This document shows, piece after piece, positions 1-5,762 of a DNA stretch of 5,900 bases. The stretch's first letter is position 1. Each line of letters begins with the position of its first letter. Where the stretch lies: assembly GCA_017552165.1 (NCBI GenBank), contig JAFZCF010000056.1, positions 1-5,900 of the forward strand, in the 5' to 3' direction. The position numbers and the translations under genes were made by a program. Origin of the DNA: Clostridia bacterium (GTDB lineage: Bacteria > Bacillota_A > Clostridia > Oscillospirales > CAG-272). A model generated the notes under the pieces. The model was not told the origin of the DNA. It made no database searches and worked only from the letters and a program-made list of their open reading frames with translations.

Positions 1-198
1 ATATCGAACATAGGGCGGAGCGCGTCGGGCGTCAGGGTCATGAAGACCGGCGACGGCCGCGTCAGCTCCCTCGCCGTGCTCGAGGCGTCGGACGAGCCGG
101 AGGACGAACTGCCCGATACCGGCGAAACTGAATCCGGCGGCGCGGATTCTCCGGCGCAGGATGACGGTCTCGTCGGGATAACCGACGAAGAGCCGTAA
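1..198 (+). CDS. gyrA: DNA gyrase subunit A, C-terminal end (partial)
   Basis: Frame 1 is open from the window edge to TAA at 196-198 and gives 65 residues. It begins ISNIGRSASGVRVMK and runs to SSLAVLE, which matches the last blade of the GyrA C-terminal beta-pinwheel, where family members carry an IGR-x-(T/S)-x-GV-R motif followed by a V-x-x-(L/V)-x-x-V strand. That domain wraps DNA and gives gyrase its supercoiling activity. After it comes a tail of about 37 residues with 14 Asp/Glu and no Lys or Arg, like the acidic tails common at GyrA C termini. The N-terminal breakage-reunion domain with the catalytic Tyr lies outside the window, so ParC cannot be fully excluded, but the blade sequence and acidic tail favour GyrA. 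The next gene starts 10 nt after the stop, in the same frame. Confidence 0.9.
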   Translation: MSNIGRSASGVRVMKTGDGRVSSLAVLEASDEPEDELPDTGETESGGADSPAQDDGLVGITDEEP

Positions 199-207
199 AA
201 ACCCGAA

Positions 208-1737
208 ATGCTTAAAACGGTCTATTCCGCGGGGCTGAACGGGGTCGAGGGATTTCCCGTAACGGTCGAATGCAACTGTACCGGGCGGATGGCGCGTTTC
301 GAGGTGGTCGGCCTCCCCGACCTCGCCGTCAAAGAGGCGAAGGAGAGGATAAGAGCCGTCACCGAGAACTGCGGATTCGAGTTTCCCGACGCCGAGATAA
401 CCGTCAATCTCGCCCCGGCGGACAGGAAAAAGCAGGGCTCGTCGTACGACCTCGCGATGTTCATCGGCATCCTCGGCAGCTCGGGGCTCAAAAATTTCGG
501 AGACACAGACGACTGCTGTTTTATCGGCGAGCTTTCCCTCTCCGGGGAGGTCCGTCCGGTGAACGGCGTGCTGTGTATGTGCCTCTCAGCCGTCAGGGAC
601 GGCAAAAAGAAGATATTCGTCCCGAAGGCCAACGCCGCGGAGGCGTCGGTCACGGCGGGCGCCGAGATATACGGGATCGGCAACGTGGAGGAACTTATCG
701 GCTTCTTCTGCGGAGGGAAAAAACTCGAGCCGGTCTCGTTCGACACCGCTCTCTTTGAAAACGAAGTCAGGCACGGGTCGCTCGATTTTTCCGACGTAAA
801 GGGCCAGCAGAAGGCCAAGCGCGCTCTCGAGATAGCGGCGGCGGGGGGACACAACGTCCTGCTCATCGGGCCGCCCGGAACGGGCAAATCAATGCTCGCG
901 AAGCGCCTGCCGACGATAATGCCGCCTCTGACCTTTGAGGAGGCGATAGAAACGACGAAGCTCCACAGCGTGGCGGGCATACTGCCCGAGGGAGTTTCGC
1001 TCGTGACGGCGCGGCCGTTCCGCTCGCCTCACCACACCCTTTCGCCCGTCGCGCTCGCGGGAGGCGGCACGTACCCCCAGCCCGGCGAGATATCGCTCGC
1101 CCACAACGGCGTGCTTTTCCTCGACGAGCTGCCGGAGTTCTCCAAGACGGCGACCGAGGTCCTCAGACAGCCGCTTGAGGACAGGCGCGTGACGATAACG
1201 AGGGCGTCGGGGAGGATAACCTTCCCCTGCGCGTTCATGCTCGTCGCGGCTATGAACCCCTGCCGCTGCGGCTATTACGGTACGGAACGCTGCACATGCA
1301 AGGCGGAGGACATCAAGACCTATATGCGCCGCATAAGCGGCCCCCTGCTCGACAGGATAGATATACAGGTCGAGGTCGGACAGCTGACCTTCGACGAGCT
1401 CTCCGACAGGTCGAGGACGGAGACGTCGGAGGAGATACGGGAAAGGGTCGAGAAGGCGAGGAAGATCGCCGTCGACCGCTTTGCCTCCGAGCCCGAGCCG
1501 ATTCATTCGAACTCCGAGATGACCTCGGGGCAGATAAGAAAGTTCTGCCGCCTCGACGACACCGGCTCGCGCATACTGCGCGGGGCGTTCGACAGCATGG
1601 GGCTGTCGGCGAGAGGGCACGACCGCATCCTGCGCGTTGCGCGGACGATCGCCGACCTCGACGGCCATGAGCTCATCGGCGCGAAACACGTCGCCGAGGC
1701 GATACAGCTCCGCTCCCTCGACAGAAAGTATTTTTGA
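208..1737 (+). CDS. comM: ComM/YifB family Mg-chelatase-like AAA+ ATPase
   Basis: The product has 509 residues, the usual size for the YifB/ComM family. Residues 1-180 form the N-terminal domain of the ribosomal S5/Lon-protease-like fold; the opening MLKTVYSAGL is typical and supports the ATG at 208. The AAA+ core has Walker A GPPGTGKS (221-228), Walker B VLFLDELPE (302-310), the family cysteine cluster C352/C354/C362/C364 (NPCRCGYYG...CTC), the likely arginine finger in GPLLDRIDI (R383), and a C-terminal lid with GLSARGHDRILRVARTIADL-type sensor 2 (465-484). In naturally competent Proteobacteria, ComM is a hexameric helicase that promotes branch migration of incoming DNA during transformation. 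The family is also widespread in bacteria not known to be competent, so a general recombination role is the safer inference here. No clear Shine-Dalgarno precedes the ATG, so reinitiation after gyrA is plausible. Confidence 0.95.
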   Translation: MLKTVYSAGLNGVEGFPVTVECNCTGRMARFEVVGLPDLAVKEAKERIRAVTENCGFEFPDAEITVNLAPADRKKQGSSYDLAMFIGILGSSGLKNFGDTDDCCFIGELSLSGEVRPVNGVLCMCLSAVRDGKKKIFVPKANAAEASVTAGAEIYGIGNVEELIGFFCGGKKLEPVSFDTALFENEVRHGSLDFSDVKGQQKAKRALEIAAAGGHNVLLIGPPGTGKSMLAKRLPTIMPPLTFEEAIETTKLHSVAGILPEGVSLVTARPFRSPHHTLSPVALAGGGTYPQPGEISLAHNGVLFLDELPEFSKTATEVLRQPLEDRRVTITRASGRITFPCAFMLVAAMNPCRCGYYGTERCTCKAEDIKTYMRRISGPLLDRIDIQVEVGQLTFDELSDRSRTETSEEIRERVEKARKIAVDRFASEPEPIHSNSEMTSGQIRKFCRLDDTGSRILRGAFDSMGLSARGHDRILRVARTIADLDGHELIGAKHVAEAIQLRSLDRKYF

Positions 1738-1761
1738 AACCGAACGCCGACCCTCGGTTTC
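1736..1761 (+). terminator. terminator-like hairpin after comM (weak)
   Basis: GAAACCGA (1736-1743) pairs with TCGGTTTC (1754-1761) as a perfect 8-bp stem around a 10-nt loop, and it overlaps the comM stop codon. The downstream side ends in TTT but no U-tract follows, so it is a poor intrinsic terminator by itself. It may stop transcription together with the strong palindromes that begin about 35 bp further on, or only stabilise the 3' end of the mRNA. Confidence 0.35.
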
Positions 1762-1784
1762 CCCGCTTGAACGCAGAGGCTAAA

Positions 1785-1941
1785 CTTTATCTCGGCTTCT
1801 CCTCGAGGAGAAGCTCCGCCGAAGGCGGTGATGAGGTGTTGGGAAGCGCACGGAATTATCGTAGGGTTTAAAGCGCTTCTTTCCACCTCATCCGAGCGGC
1901 TCCGCCGCCCACCTTCCCCTCAAGGGGAAGGCAAGATATAG
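1785..1941. repeat. MITE-like inverted-repeat element made of nested palindromes
   Basis: About 157 bp of non-coding DNA is arranged symmetrically around position 1861. Left arm: a perfect 20-bp palindrome at 1795-1814, hairpin CCGCC-gaa-GGCGG at 1816-1828, then GATGAGGTG at 1830-1838. Right arm, in inverted order: CACCTCATC at 1884-1892 (exact complement of the left 9-mer), hairpin GCGGC-tcc-GCCGC at 1896-1908, and palindrome CCTTCCCCT-ca-AGGGGAAGG at 1912-1931. An inner pair GAAGCGC (1843-1849)/GCGCTTC (1873-1879) has exactly the same axis. The outer flanks 1785-1799 and 1927-1941 also match as inverted copies at 12 of 15 positions. There is no open frame or transposase, and no clear target-site duplication. 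This fits a miniature mobile element or a REP/BIME-like palindromic unit. Motifs of this kind (CACCTCATCC...CCTTCCCCT) are, from memory, frequent between genes in gut Clostridia. Confidence 0.75.
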
Positions 1942-1976
1942 TACGGCTCTATGCGTTTCAAAAGGGGAAGGCAAGA
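1922..1976 (+). repeat. 15-bp direct repeat: partial second copy of the element's right end
   Basis: AAGGGGAAGGCAAGA occurs at 1922-1936 and again, exactly, at 1962-1976, a period of 40 bp. The first copy is the outer half of the right-end palindrome of the element at 1785-1941; the second lacks the matching CCTTCCCC arm. It looks like the remnant of another element insertion, or a duplication of the element edge, just upstream of the glycosyltransferase gene. Confidence 0.65.
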
Positions 1977-2013
1977 AGGCAGTTGCGCCGCATAAAAAAA
2001 CAGAGAAGAAAAA

Positions 2014-2727
2014 ATGAAACTGTCAGTCCTGATTCCGATGTATAACGAGGCGGAGCTCGTCGTTGACTGCGCAAAGCGGCTCACGGCGGCGCTTTCCGCG
2101 CGGTTTGACGACGGAGAATGGGAGATAGTTTTCGTTGACGACGGCAGCACCGACGGGTGCCGCGATATACTCGCGGCGGAGAACATGCCCGGGGTGCGCG
2201 CCGAGGGCTACGAAAAAAACAAGGGCAAGGGCGGCGCGATAAGATACGGCATACCGCTCTGCCGCGGGGAGCGCATAGTCTATACCGACTGCGACCTCGC
2301 GTACGGCACCGACGCCGTCGTCGGGATATACGACGCCGCGGGAGACAACGATATTGAGATCGGCTCGAGGGCAATCGCCGAGGACGGCTACGCGGGATAT
2401 ACGAAGCTCCGCAAGCTCATGTCGAGGGTGTTCGTCAAGATAATATGCCTCTTCGCGGGGTTCAGGTACACGGACTCGCAGTGCGGGCTCAAATGCCTCG
2501 GAAACGCGGCGGCGAACGACGTCTTTTCGAGATGCACCGTCGACGGCTTCGCCTTTGACCTCGAAATGCTCATAGTGGCCGACAAGCTCGGCTACCGCGT
2601 AGGGGAATATCCCGCGAAGATAATACACAACAGAGAGAGGGGCTCCAAGGTGAACCCCGTGAGAGACACGTTCCGCGTACTGAGAGACGTTGTCAGGATA
2701 AGAAAGGCGCACAGAGATCTCGGATGA
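2014..2727 (+). CDS. Family 2 glycosyltransferase (ALG5/DPM1-like)
   Basis: The product has 237 residues and is a GT-A fold transferase. Visible motifs are the N-terminal strand LSVLIPMYNE (3-12), nucleotide-binding VDDGSTDG (41-48), KGGAIRYG (72-79), the metal/nucleotide motif TDCDLAYG with D92 and D94 (91-98), GSRAI (117-121), and the pair DSQCGLKCL (154-162) and GFAFDLEML (178-186). The last pair is characteristic of dolichyl-phosphate glucosyl/mannosyltransferase relatives, suggesting transfer of a sugar from a nucleotide donor to a polyprenyl phosphate at the inner face of the membrane. There is no C-terminal transmembrane region, unlike many GtrB-type enzymes, so it is probably cytosolic or peripheral. 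Donor and acceptor cannot be read from sequence. A purine-rich but weak ribosome site (AGAGAAGAA) precedes the ATG. It is the first gene after the intergenic element and overlaps tgt by 4 bp (ATGA). Confidence 0.92.
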   Translation: MKLSVLIPMYNEAELVVDCAKRLTAALSARFDDGEWEIVFVDDGSTDGCRDILAAENMPGVRAEGYEKNKGKGGAIRYGIPLCRGERIVYTDCDLAYGTDAVVGIYDAAGDNDIEIGSRAIAEDGYAGYTKLRKLMSRVFVKIICLFAGFRYTDSQCGLKCLGNAAANDVFSRCTVDGFAFDLEMLIVADKLGYRVGEYPAKIIHNRERGSKVNPVRDTFRVLRDVVRIRKAHRDLG

Positions 2728-5018
2728 CAGACAGTAAATACGGCTTCACCCTCTTAAAGACCGAGGGGAGAGCGAGGCGCGGACGCTTCGTAACGCCTCA
2801 CGGGACGGTCGAGACGCCGGTGTTCATGAACGTCGGGACGAGCGCCGCGATAAGGGGCGGCGTATCGACGGACGACCTCAGGGAGATCGGCTGTCAGGTC
2901 GAGCTCTCGAACACCTATCACCTCCACATAAGGCCGGGCGACGACCTCATAAGGCGGCTCGGCGGGATACACAAGTTCTTCAACTGGGACAGGCCGGTGC
3001 TGACCGACTCGGGGGGATTTCAGGTCTTTTCCCTGGCAAAGCTCAGGAAGATTACCGAGGAGGGCGTGAGTTTCAGCTCGCACATCGACGGCGCGCGTAT
3101 CTTCATGGGCCCCGAGGAGTCGATGAGGATACAGTCGAACCTCGCCTCGACGATAGCCATGGCCTTTGACGAATGCGTCGAAAACCCCGCAGAATACGGC
3201 TACGCGAAGAAATCGTGCGAGAGGACCTATCGCTGGCTCGTCCGCTCGAGGGCGGAGCTCGACCGGCTGAACGGCCTCGAGGACACGATAAACCGCTCGC
3301 AGATGCTATTCGGCATAAATCAGGGCTGCACCTACCCCGATCTCCGCATAGATCACATGAAAAGGATCTCCGAGGTCCCGTGCGACGGGTACGCGATAGG
3401 CGGCCTCGCCGTCGGCGAGACGGCCGAGGAGATGTACGGGATAATCGAGGCGGTAGAGCCCTTTGCCCCGAAAGACAAGCCGAGATATCTCATGGGCGTC
3501 GGCACGCCGGTCAACATACTCGAGGCGGTATATCGCGGAGTGGACTTTTTCGACTGCGTGATGCCGAGCAGGAACGCCCGCCACGGCAACCTCTTCACCT
3601 GGGAAGGCAAGCTCACGATACTCAACGAGGCGTACAGAGAGGACCCGCGCCCGATATCCGAGTCCTGCGGCTGCCCGGCATGCAGGAGCTATTCGAGGGC
3701 GTACATCCGCCACCTCCTCAAGGTGAACGAGATGCTCGGTATGCGGCTCTGCGTCCTTCACAATCTGTATTTTTACAACGAGCTGATGCAGAAGATACGC
3801 GACGCGCTCGACGAAGGGAAATACGAAGAATTTTATAAAAAACACGCCGCCGCCCTCGGGCAGCGCTGCGGGGGAGAGCCGGCGGCGGTCAGAAAGAAAA
3901 AAGGCAGGAAACACGGAATGTGTGACGAAACGCTCATGAGGGAGCTCGGGGAGGTCGTTCCCCGGTTCCCGGACATAGACGGGATGAGATACGCCGAGCC
4001 CTTCGGGAGCGGACATATAAACAAGACTTATCTCGTGATCTCGGAGACGGGAGAGAAATTCATAATCCAGCGGGTCAACTCCGCGGTGTTCAAAAACACA
4101 GAGGGGCTGATGTCGAACATAGCGGAGGTCACGAAGCACATCCGGGATAAGGCGATCGCCTGCGGCGAGGATCCCGACCGCGCGACGATGGCGATCCTCC
4201 CGACAGACGACGGCGGCAACTGCGTGAAAAACGAGCTCGGCGTGTGGAGGGCGATGAGATACATCAAGTCCGAATCGCACGACAGGGCGGAGCGTCCCGA
4301 GCTCGCCGGCGCACTCGGCAGGGCCGTCGGGAAATTCCAGAAATGGGTCTCCGACCTCGACCCCTCGAAGCTCGTCGAGACCATACCCGATTTCCACAAC
4401 ACGGGTAAGCGCTACGAGGCGTTCGAAAAGGCCGTCTCGGACGATATCGCAGGAAGGGCGGCGGGCGTAGGCCCCGAGATCGCCTTCGTGAGGGCGAGAA
4501 AGGACGAGACGACGGCTCTGACCTCTCTCATCGAAAAGGGCGAGCTCCCGCTCAGGATAACCCATAACGACACCAAGCTCAACAACGTGCTTTTCGACGC
4601 CGAAACGGGCGAGCCGCTCTGCATGATCGACCTCGACACCGTCATGCCCGGCCTCGTGCACTACGATTTCGGCGACGCCGTGAGATTCTGCGCGGCGACG
4701 GCCGACGAGGACGAGCGGGACCTGACGAAGATGCATTTCAGCATGGAGAACTACAAGGCCTTTGCCGACGGGTTCCTCGCCGAATGCGGAAAGGATCTCA
4801 GTCAGAGGGAGATCGGGCTGCTCCCGTTCTCCTGCCGGCTCCTGACGCTCGAATGCGGGATGAGGTTCCTGACGGACTACCTGAACGGCGACACGTATTT
4901 CTCAGTCAGCCGCGAGGGGCAGAACCTCGACAGGTGCCGCACGCAGTTCCGGCTCGTGAGCGAGATGGAGGAGCGGTTTGGCGAGATGCTGGCCGCGATA
5001 GACGGAAATGGCCGATAA
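2724..5018 (+). CDS. tgt: tRNA-guanine transglycosylase fused in frame to NahK-like sugar kinase
   Basis: The single frame of 764 codons holds two complete enzymes. Residues 1 to about 380 are Tgt, which exchanges guanine-34 of GUN-anticodon tRNAs for the queuine precursor preQ1. Active-site residues are D95 in TDSGGFQ, D149 in FDEC, nucleophile D277 in FDCVMPSRNARHG, GGLAVGE (226-232), and zinc ligands C315, C317, C320 and H346. Residues about 381-398 are a basic linker (VRKKKGRKHG). Residues 399-764 are a kinase of the aminoglycoside phosphotransferase fold resembling N-acetylhexosamine 1-kinase: GSGHINKTYLV (428-438), FIIQRVN (446-452), catalytic HNDTKLNNVLF with D616 and N620 (614-624), and Mg-binding MIDLDT with D636 (634-639). 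Each half has the normal length of a stand-alone protein (Tgt about 375-380, NahK about 360). The start ATG overlaps the glycosyltransferase stop. Whether the cell really makes the full fusion is uncertain, as the junction has an A-run and an internal start. Each domain assignment is very secure. Confidence 0.93.
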   Translation: MTDSKYGFTLLKTEGRARRGRFVTPHGTVETPVFMNVGTSAAIRGGVSTDDLREIGCQVELSNTYHLHIRPGDDLIRRLGGIHKFFNWDRPVLTDSGGFQVFSLAKLRKITEEGVSFSSHIDGARIFMGPEESMRIQSNLASTIAMAFDECVENPAEYGYAKKSCERTYRWLVRSRAELDRLNGLEDTINRSQMLFGINQGCTYPDLRIDHMKRISEVPCDGYAIGGLAVGETAEEMYGIIEAVEPFAPKDKPRYLMGVGTPVNILEAVYRGVDFFDCVMPSRNARHGNLFTWEGKLTILNEAYREDPRPISESCGCPACRSYSRAYIRHLLKVNEMLGMRLCVLHNLYFYNELMQKIRDALDEGKYEEFYKKHAAALGQRCGGEPAAVRKKKGRKHGMCDETLMRELGEVVPRFPDIDGMRYAEPFGSGHINKTYLVISETGEKFIIQRVNSAVFKNTEGLMSNIAEVTKHIRDKAIACGEDPDRATMAILPTDDGGNCVKNELGVWRAMRYIKSESHDRAERPELAGALGRAVGKFQKWVSDLDPSKLVETIPDFHNTGKRYEAFEKAVSDDIAGRAAGVGPEIAFVRARKDETTALTSLIEKGELPLRITHNDTKLNNVLFDAETGEPLCMIDLDTVMPGLVHYDFGDAVRFCAATADEDERDLTKMHFSMENYKAFADGFLAECGKDLSQREIGLLPFSCRLLTLECGMRFLTDYLNGDTYFSVSREGQNLDRCRTQFRLVSEMEERFGEMLAAIDGNGR
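3897..3902 (+). other. A6 run at the Tgt-kinase junction (possible slip or indel site)
   Basis: Six A residues followed by GG (AAAAAAGG) lie in the linker, read as AAA-AAA-GGC in the fusion frame. A -1 shift here reads AGG CAG GAA ACA CGG AAT GTG TGA and ends at 3923-3925, so Tgt would finish eight nt into the kinase ATG. A +1 shift ends at TGA 3937-3939. Runs like this favour replication, polymerase or sequencing slippage. The zero-frame phase (G AAA AAA) is not the classic A-AAA-AAG ribosomal slippery arrangement. Confidence 0.5.
3906..3920 (+). promoter_or_regulatory. Internal Shine-Dalgarno and ATG for the kinase
   Basis: AGGAA (3906-3910) sits 7 nt upstream of ATG 3918-3920, a good spacing. 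It is a clearer ribosome site than those of most other genes in the window. The ATG falls exactly where the kinase fold is expected to begin, which supports independent initiation of the kinase. Confidence 0.6.
3918..5018 (+). other. Kinase segment with its own potential start (NahK-like, 366 aa)
   Basis: This is the kinase half of the preceding frame, listed separately because it could be made as its own protein. ATG 3918 (MCDETLMREL) is followed by the full fold: a nucleotide-binding N-lobe with GSGHINKTY, a Lys/Gln-rich strand, the Brenner motif HNDTKLNN, then IDLDTVMPG and YDFGDAVR. The family phosphorylates small molecules; close relatives include N-acetylhexosamine 1-kinase, which converts GlcNAc/GalNAc to the 1-phosphate in gut bacteria. 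The sugar specificity cannot be set here, and general annotations such as 'phosphotransferase enzyme family protein' would apply. A length of 366 residues from this ATG agrees with stand-alone members, so nothing essential lies in the linker. Confidence 0.7.
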
Positions 5019-5247
5019 AAACGGAGGAGCCGGACGCGGCTGCGCGATAATCGCGCTCGTCGTCGTCCTCGCGGTCGTCGCGCTCGTCGTGATAAGCAAC
5101 GTCTCCGGCGGATTTGCCGGATTCGGGAGCTTTTTTGCCGACAGGATAGCCGACGTGGCGGTCTTCGCCAAGCTTTACCCCGTTGCGATGGTGATCATCG
5201 GCGTCGTTATCGTCGCGGCGATAATCGGCGCCTTCAAGGGAAGATAG
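5008..5247 (+). CDS. Small two-helix membrane protein, unknown function
   Basis: The product has 79 residues and I do not recognise the family. Residues 1-11 are polar and glycine-rich. Residues 12-30 (CAIIALVVV...) form one hydrophobic helix. A Gly/Phe-rich loop with a few charges (31-56) follows, then a second hydrophobic helix at about 57-75, and the chain ends in a short basic tail FKGR. A hairpin in the cytoplasmic membrane is the likely topology. Its ATG overlaps the kinase end by 11 bp, and greA starts 10 bp after its stop, so the gene is embedded in the operon; coding is supported by this tight packing. YajC often follows tgt but has one helix and a different signature, so I do not call it that. 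Confidence 0.72.
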   Translation: MADKNGGAGRGCAIIALVVVLAVVALVVISNVSGGFAGFGSFFADRIADVAVFAKLYPVAMVIIGVVIVAAIIGAFKGR

Positions 5248-5257
5248 GTACAGGAAC

Positions 5258-5761
5258 ATGAGAGACGAGCTTACCGAAATTGATATAAAAAAGATGCGCG
5301 AGGAGATCGAATACCGCAAAAACGAGATCGCCCCGAAACTCAGGGCGATGGTCAAGGCGGCGAAGGAACAGGGCGATCTCAGCGAAAACGACGGATATCA
5401 CAGCGCGAGGCGCGAGTTCCGCGCAAACGAGACGCGGATCGCCTATCTCGAAGAGATGATAAAGAGCGCCGTCGTCATCAAAATCGACTCCAAGACCGAC
5501 GAGGTCGGGCTCTTTGACGAGGTCGACGTGCGGTACAACGAGGACGAGGAGGACGGCACCGTGAGGATAGTCACGACCCTGAGGAACGACGTCACGAAAA
5601 ACTGCATCTCCAAGGAGTCGCCGATGGGAAAGGCGCTCCTCGGGAAGAAGGTCGGGGACGTCGTCACCGTAAAGGTGTCTCCCGAGTATTCGTACACGAT
5701 GACCGTAAAGGCGATAAGAAAAGGGGCGGACGACGATTCGCTCCCGATAAGCAAATACTGA
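5258..5761 (+). CDS. greA: GreA-type transcription elongation factor
   Basis: The product has 167 residues against about 158 for typical GreA. The N-terminal coiled coil (about 5-75) carries the tip motif GDLSEN (39-44), whose acidic residues D40 and E43 correspond to the pair that coordinates the catalytic Mg in the RNA polymerase secondary channel. It is followed by YHSARREFRANETRIAYLEEMI. The C-terminal FKBP-like domain has ISKESPMGKALLGKKVGD (117-134), a strong GreA/GreB signature. The protein rescues backtracked RNA polymerase by stimulating transcript cleavage. Residues 92-102 (YNEDEEDGT) form an unusually acidic loop, and the tail after about 155 (KGADDDSLPISKY) is a short extension, so a divergent GreA-family member is possible. 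Ribosome-site candidates AGATAGG (5242-5248) and AGGA (5252-5255) precede the ATG. Confidence 0.93.
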   Translation: MRDELTEIDIKKMREEIEYRKNEIAPKLRAMVKAAKEQGDLSENDGYHSARREFRANETRIAYLEEMIKSAVVIKIDSKTDEVGLFDEVDVRYNEDEEDGTVRIVTTLRNDVTKNCISKESPMGKALLGKKVGDVVTVKVSPEYSYTMTVKAIRKGADDDSLPISKY

Positions 5762-5762
5762 C

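Noticed and set aside
889..1689. 266-codon minus-strand open frame inside comM
   Set aside because: It is antisense to the AAA+ core, its product is Arg/Ala-rich without motifs, and it has no ribosome site or neighbour on that strand.
1839..1867. Possible promoter TTGGGA - 17 nt - TAGGGT in the centre of the palindromic element
   Set aside because: The -10 box matches the consensus poorly (TA...T only), and other placements upstream of 2014 are no better. The operon promoter is probably here or nearby, but I cannot place it.
1922..1976. CRISPR-like repeat
   Set aside because: There are only two copies of 15 bp, tied to the palindromic element edge, with no array and no cas genes.
2023..2712. 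229-codon minus-strand open frame over the glycosyltransferase
   Set aside because: It mirrors nearly the whole real gene, and its composition is that of a codon-bias shadow.
3173..3838. 221-codon plus-strand frame within tgt
   Set aside because: The product is extremely Arg/Pro-rich and out of frame with well-conserved Tgt sequence. It is of interest only because this is the frame that gives the TGA at 3923.
3897..3964. dnaX-like programmed frameshift cassette (A-run plus hairpin CGGGGA...TCCCCG at 3947-3964)
   Set aside because: The A-run phase is not A-AAA-AAG, the hairpin starts 44 nt downstream, too far for a usual stimulator, and the purine-rich GGGGAGAG upstream is badly spaced. Slippage by other means is kept as a possibility.
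3306..4736. 476-codon open frame on the minus strand across the Tgt-kinase junction
   Set aside because: It is antisense to two enzymes with intact motifs, has a low-complexity Arg/Val/His-rich product with no recognisable domain, and is explained by few stops in GC-rich antisense frames.
5008..5247. YajC, a common neighbour of tgt
   Set aside because: It has two membrane helices and no charged C-terminal domain or YajC-type motif after a single helix.
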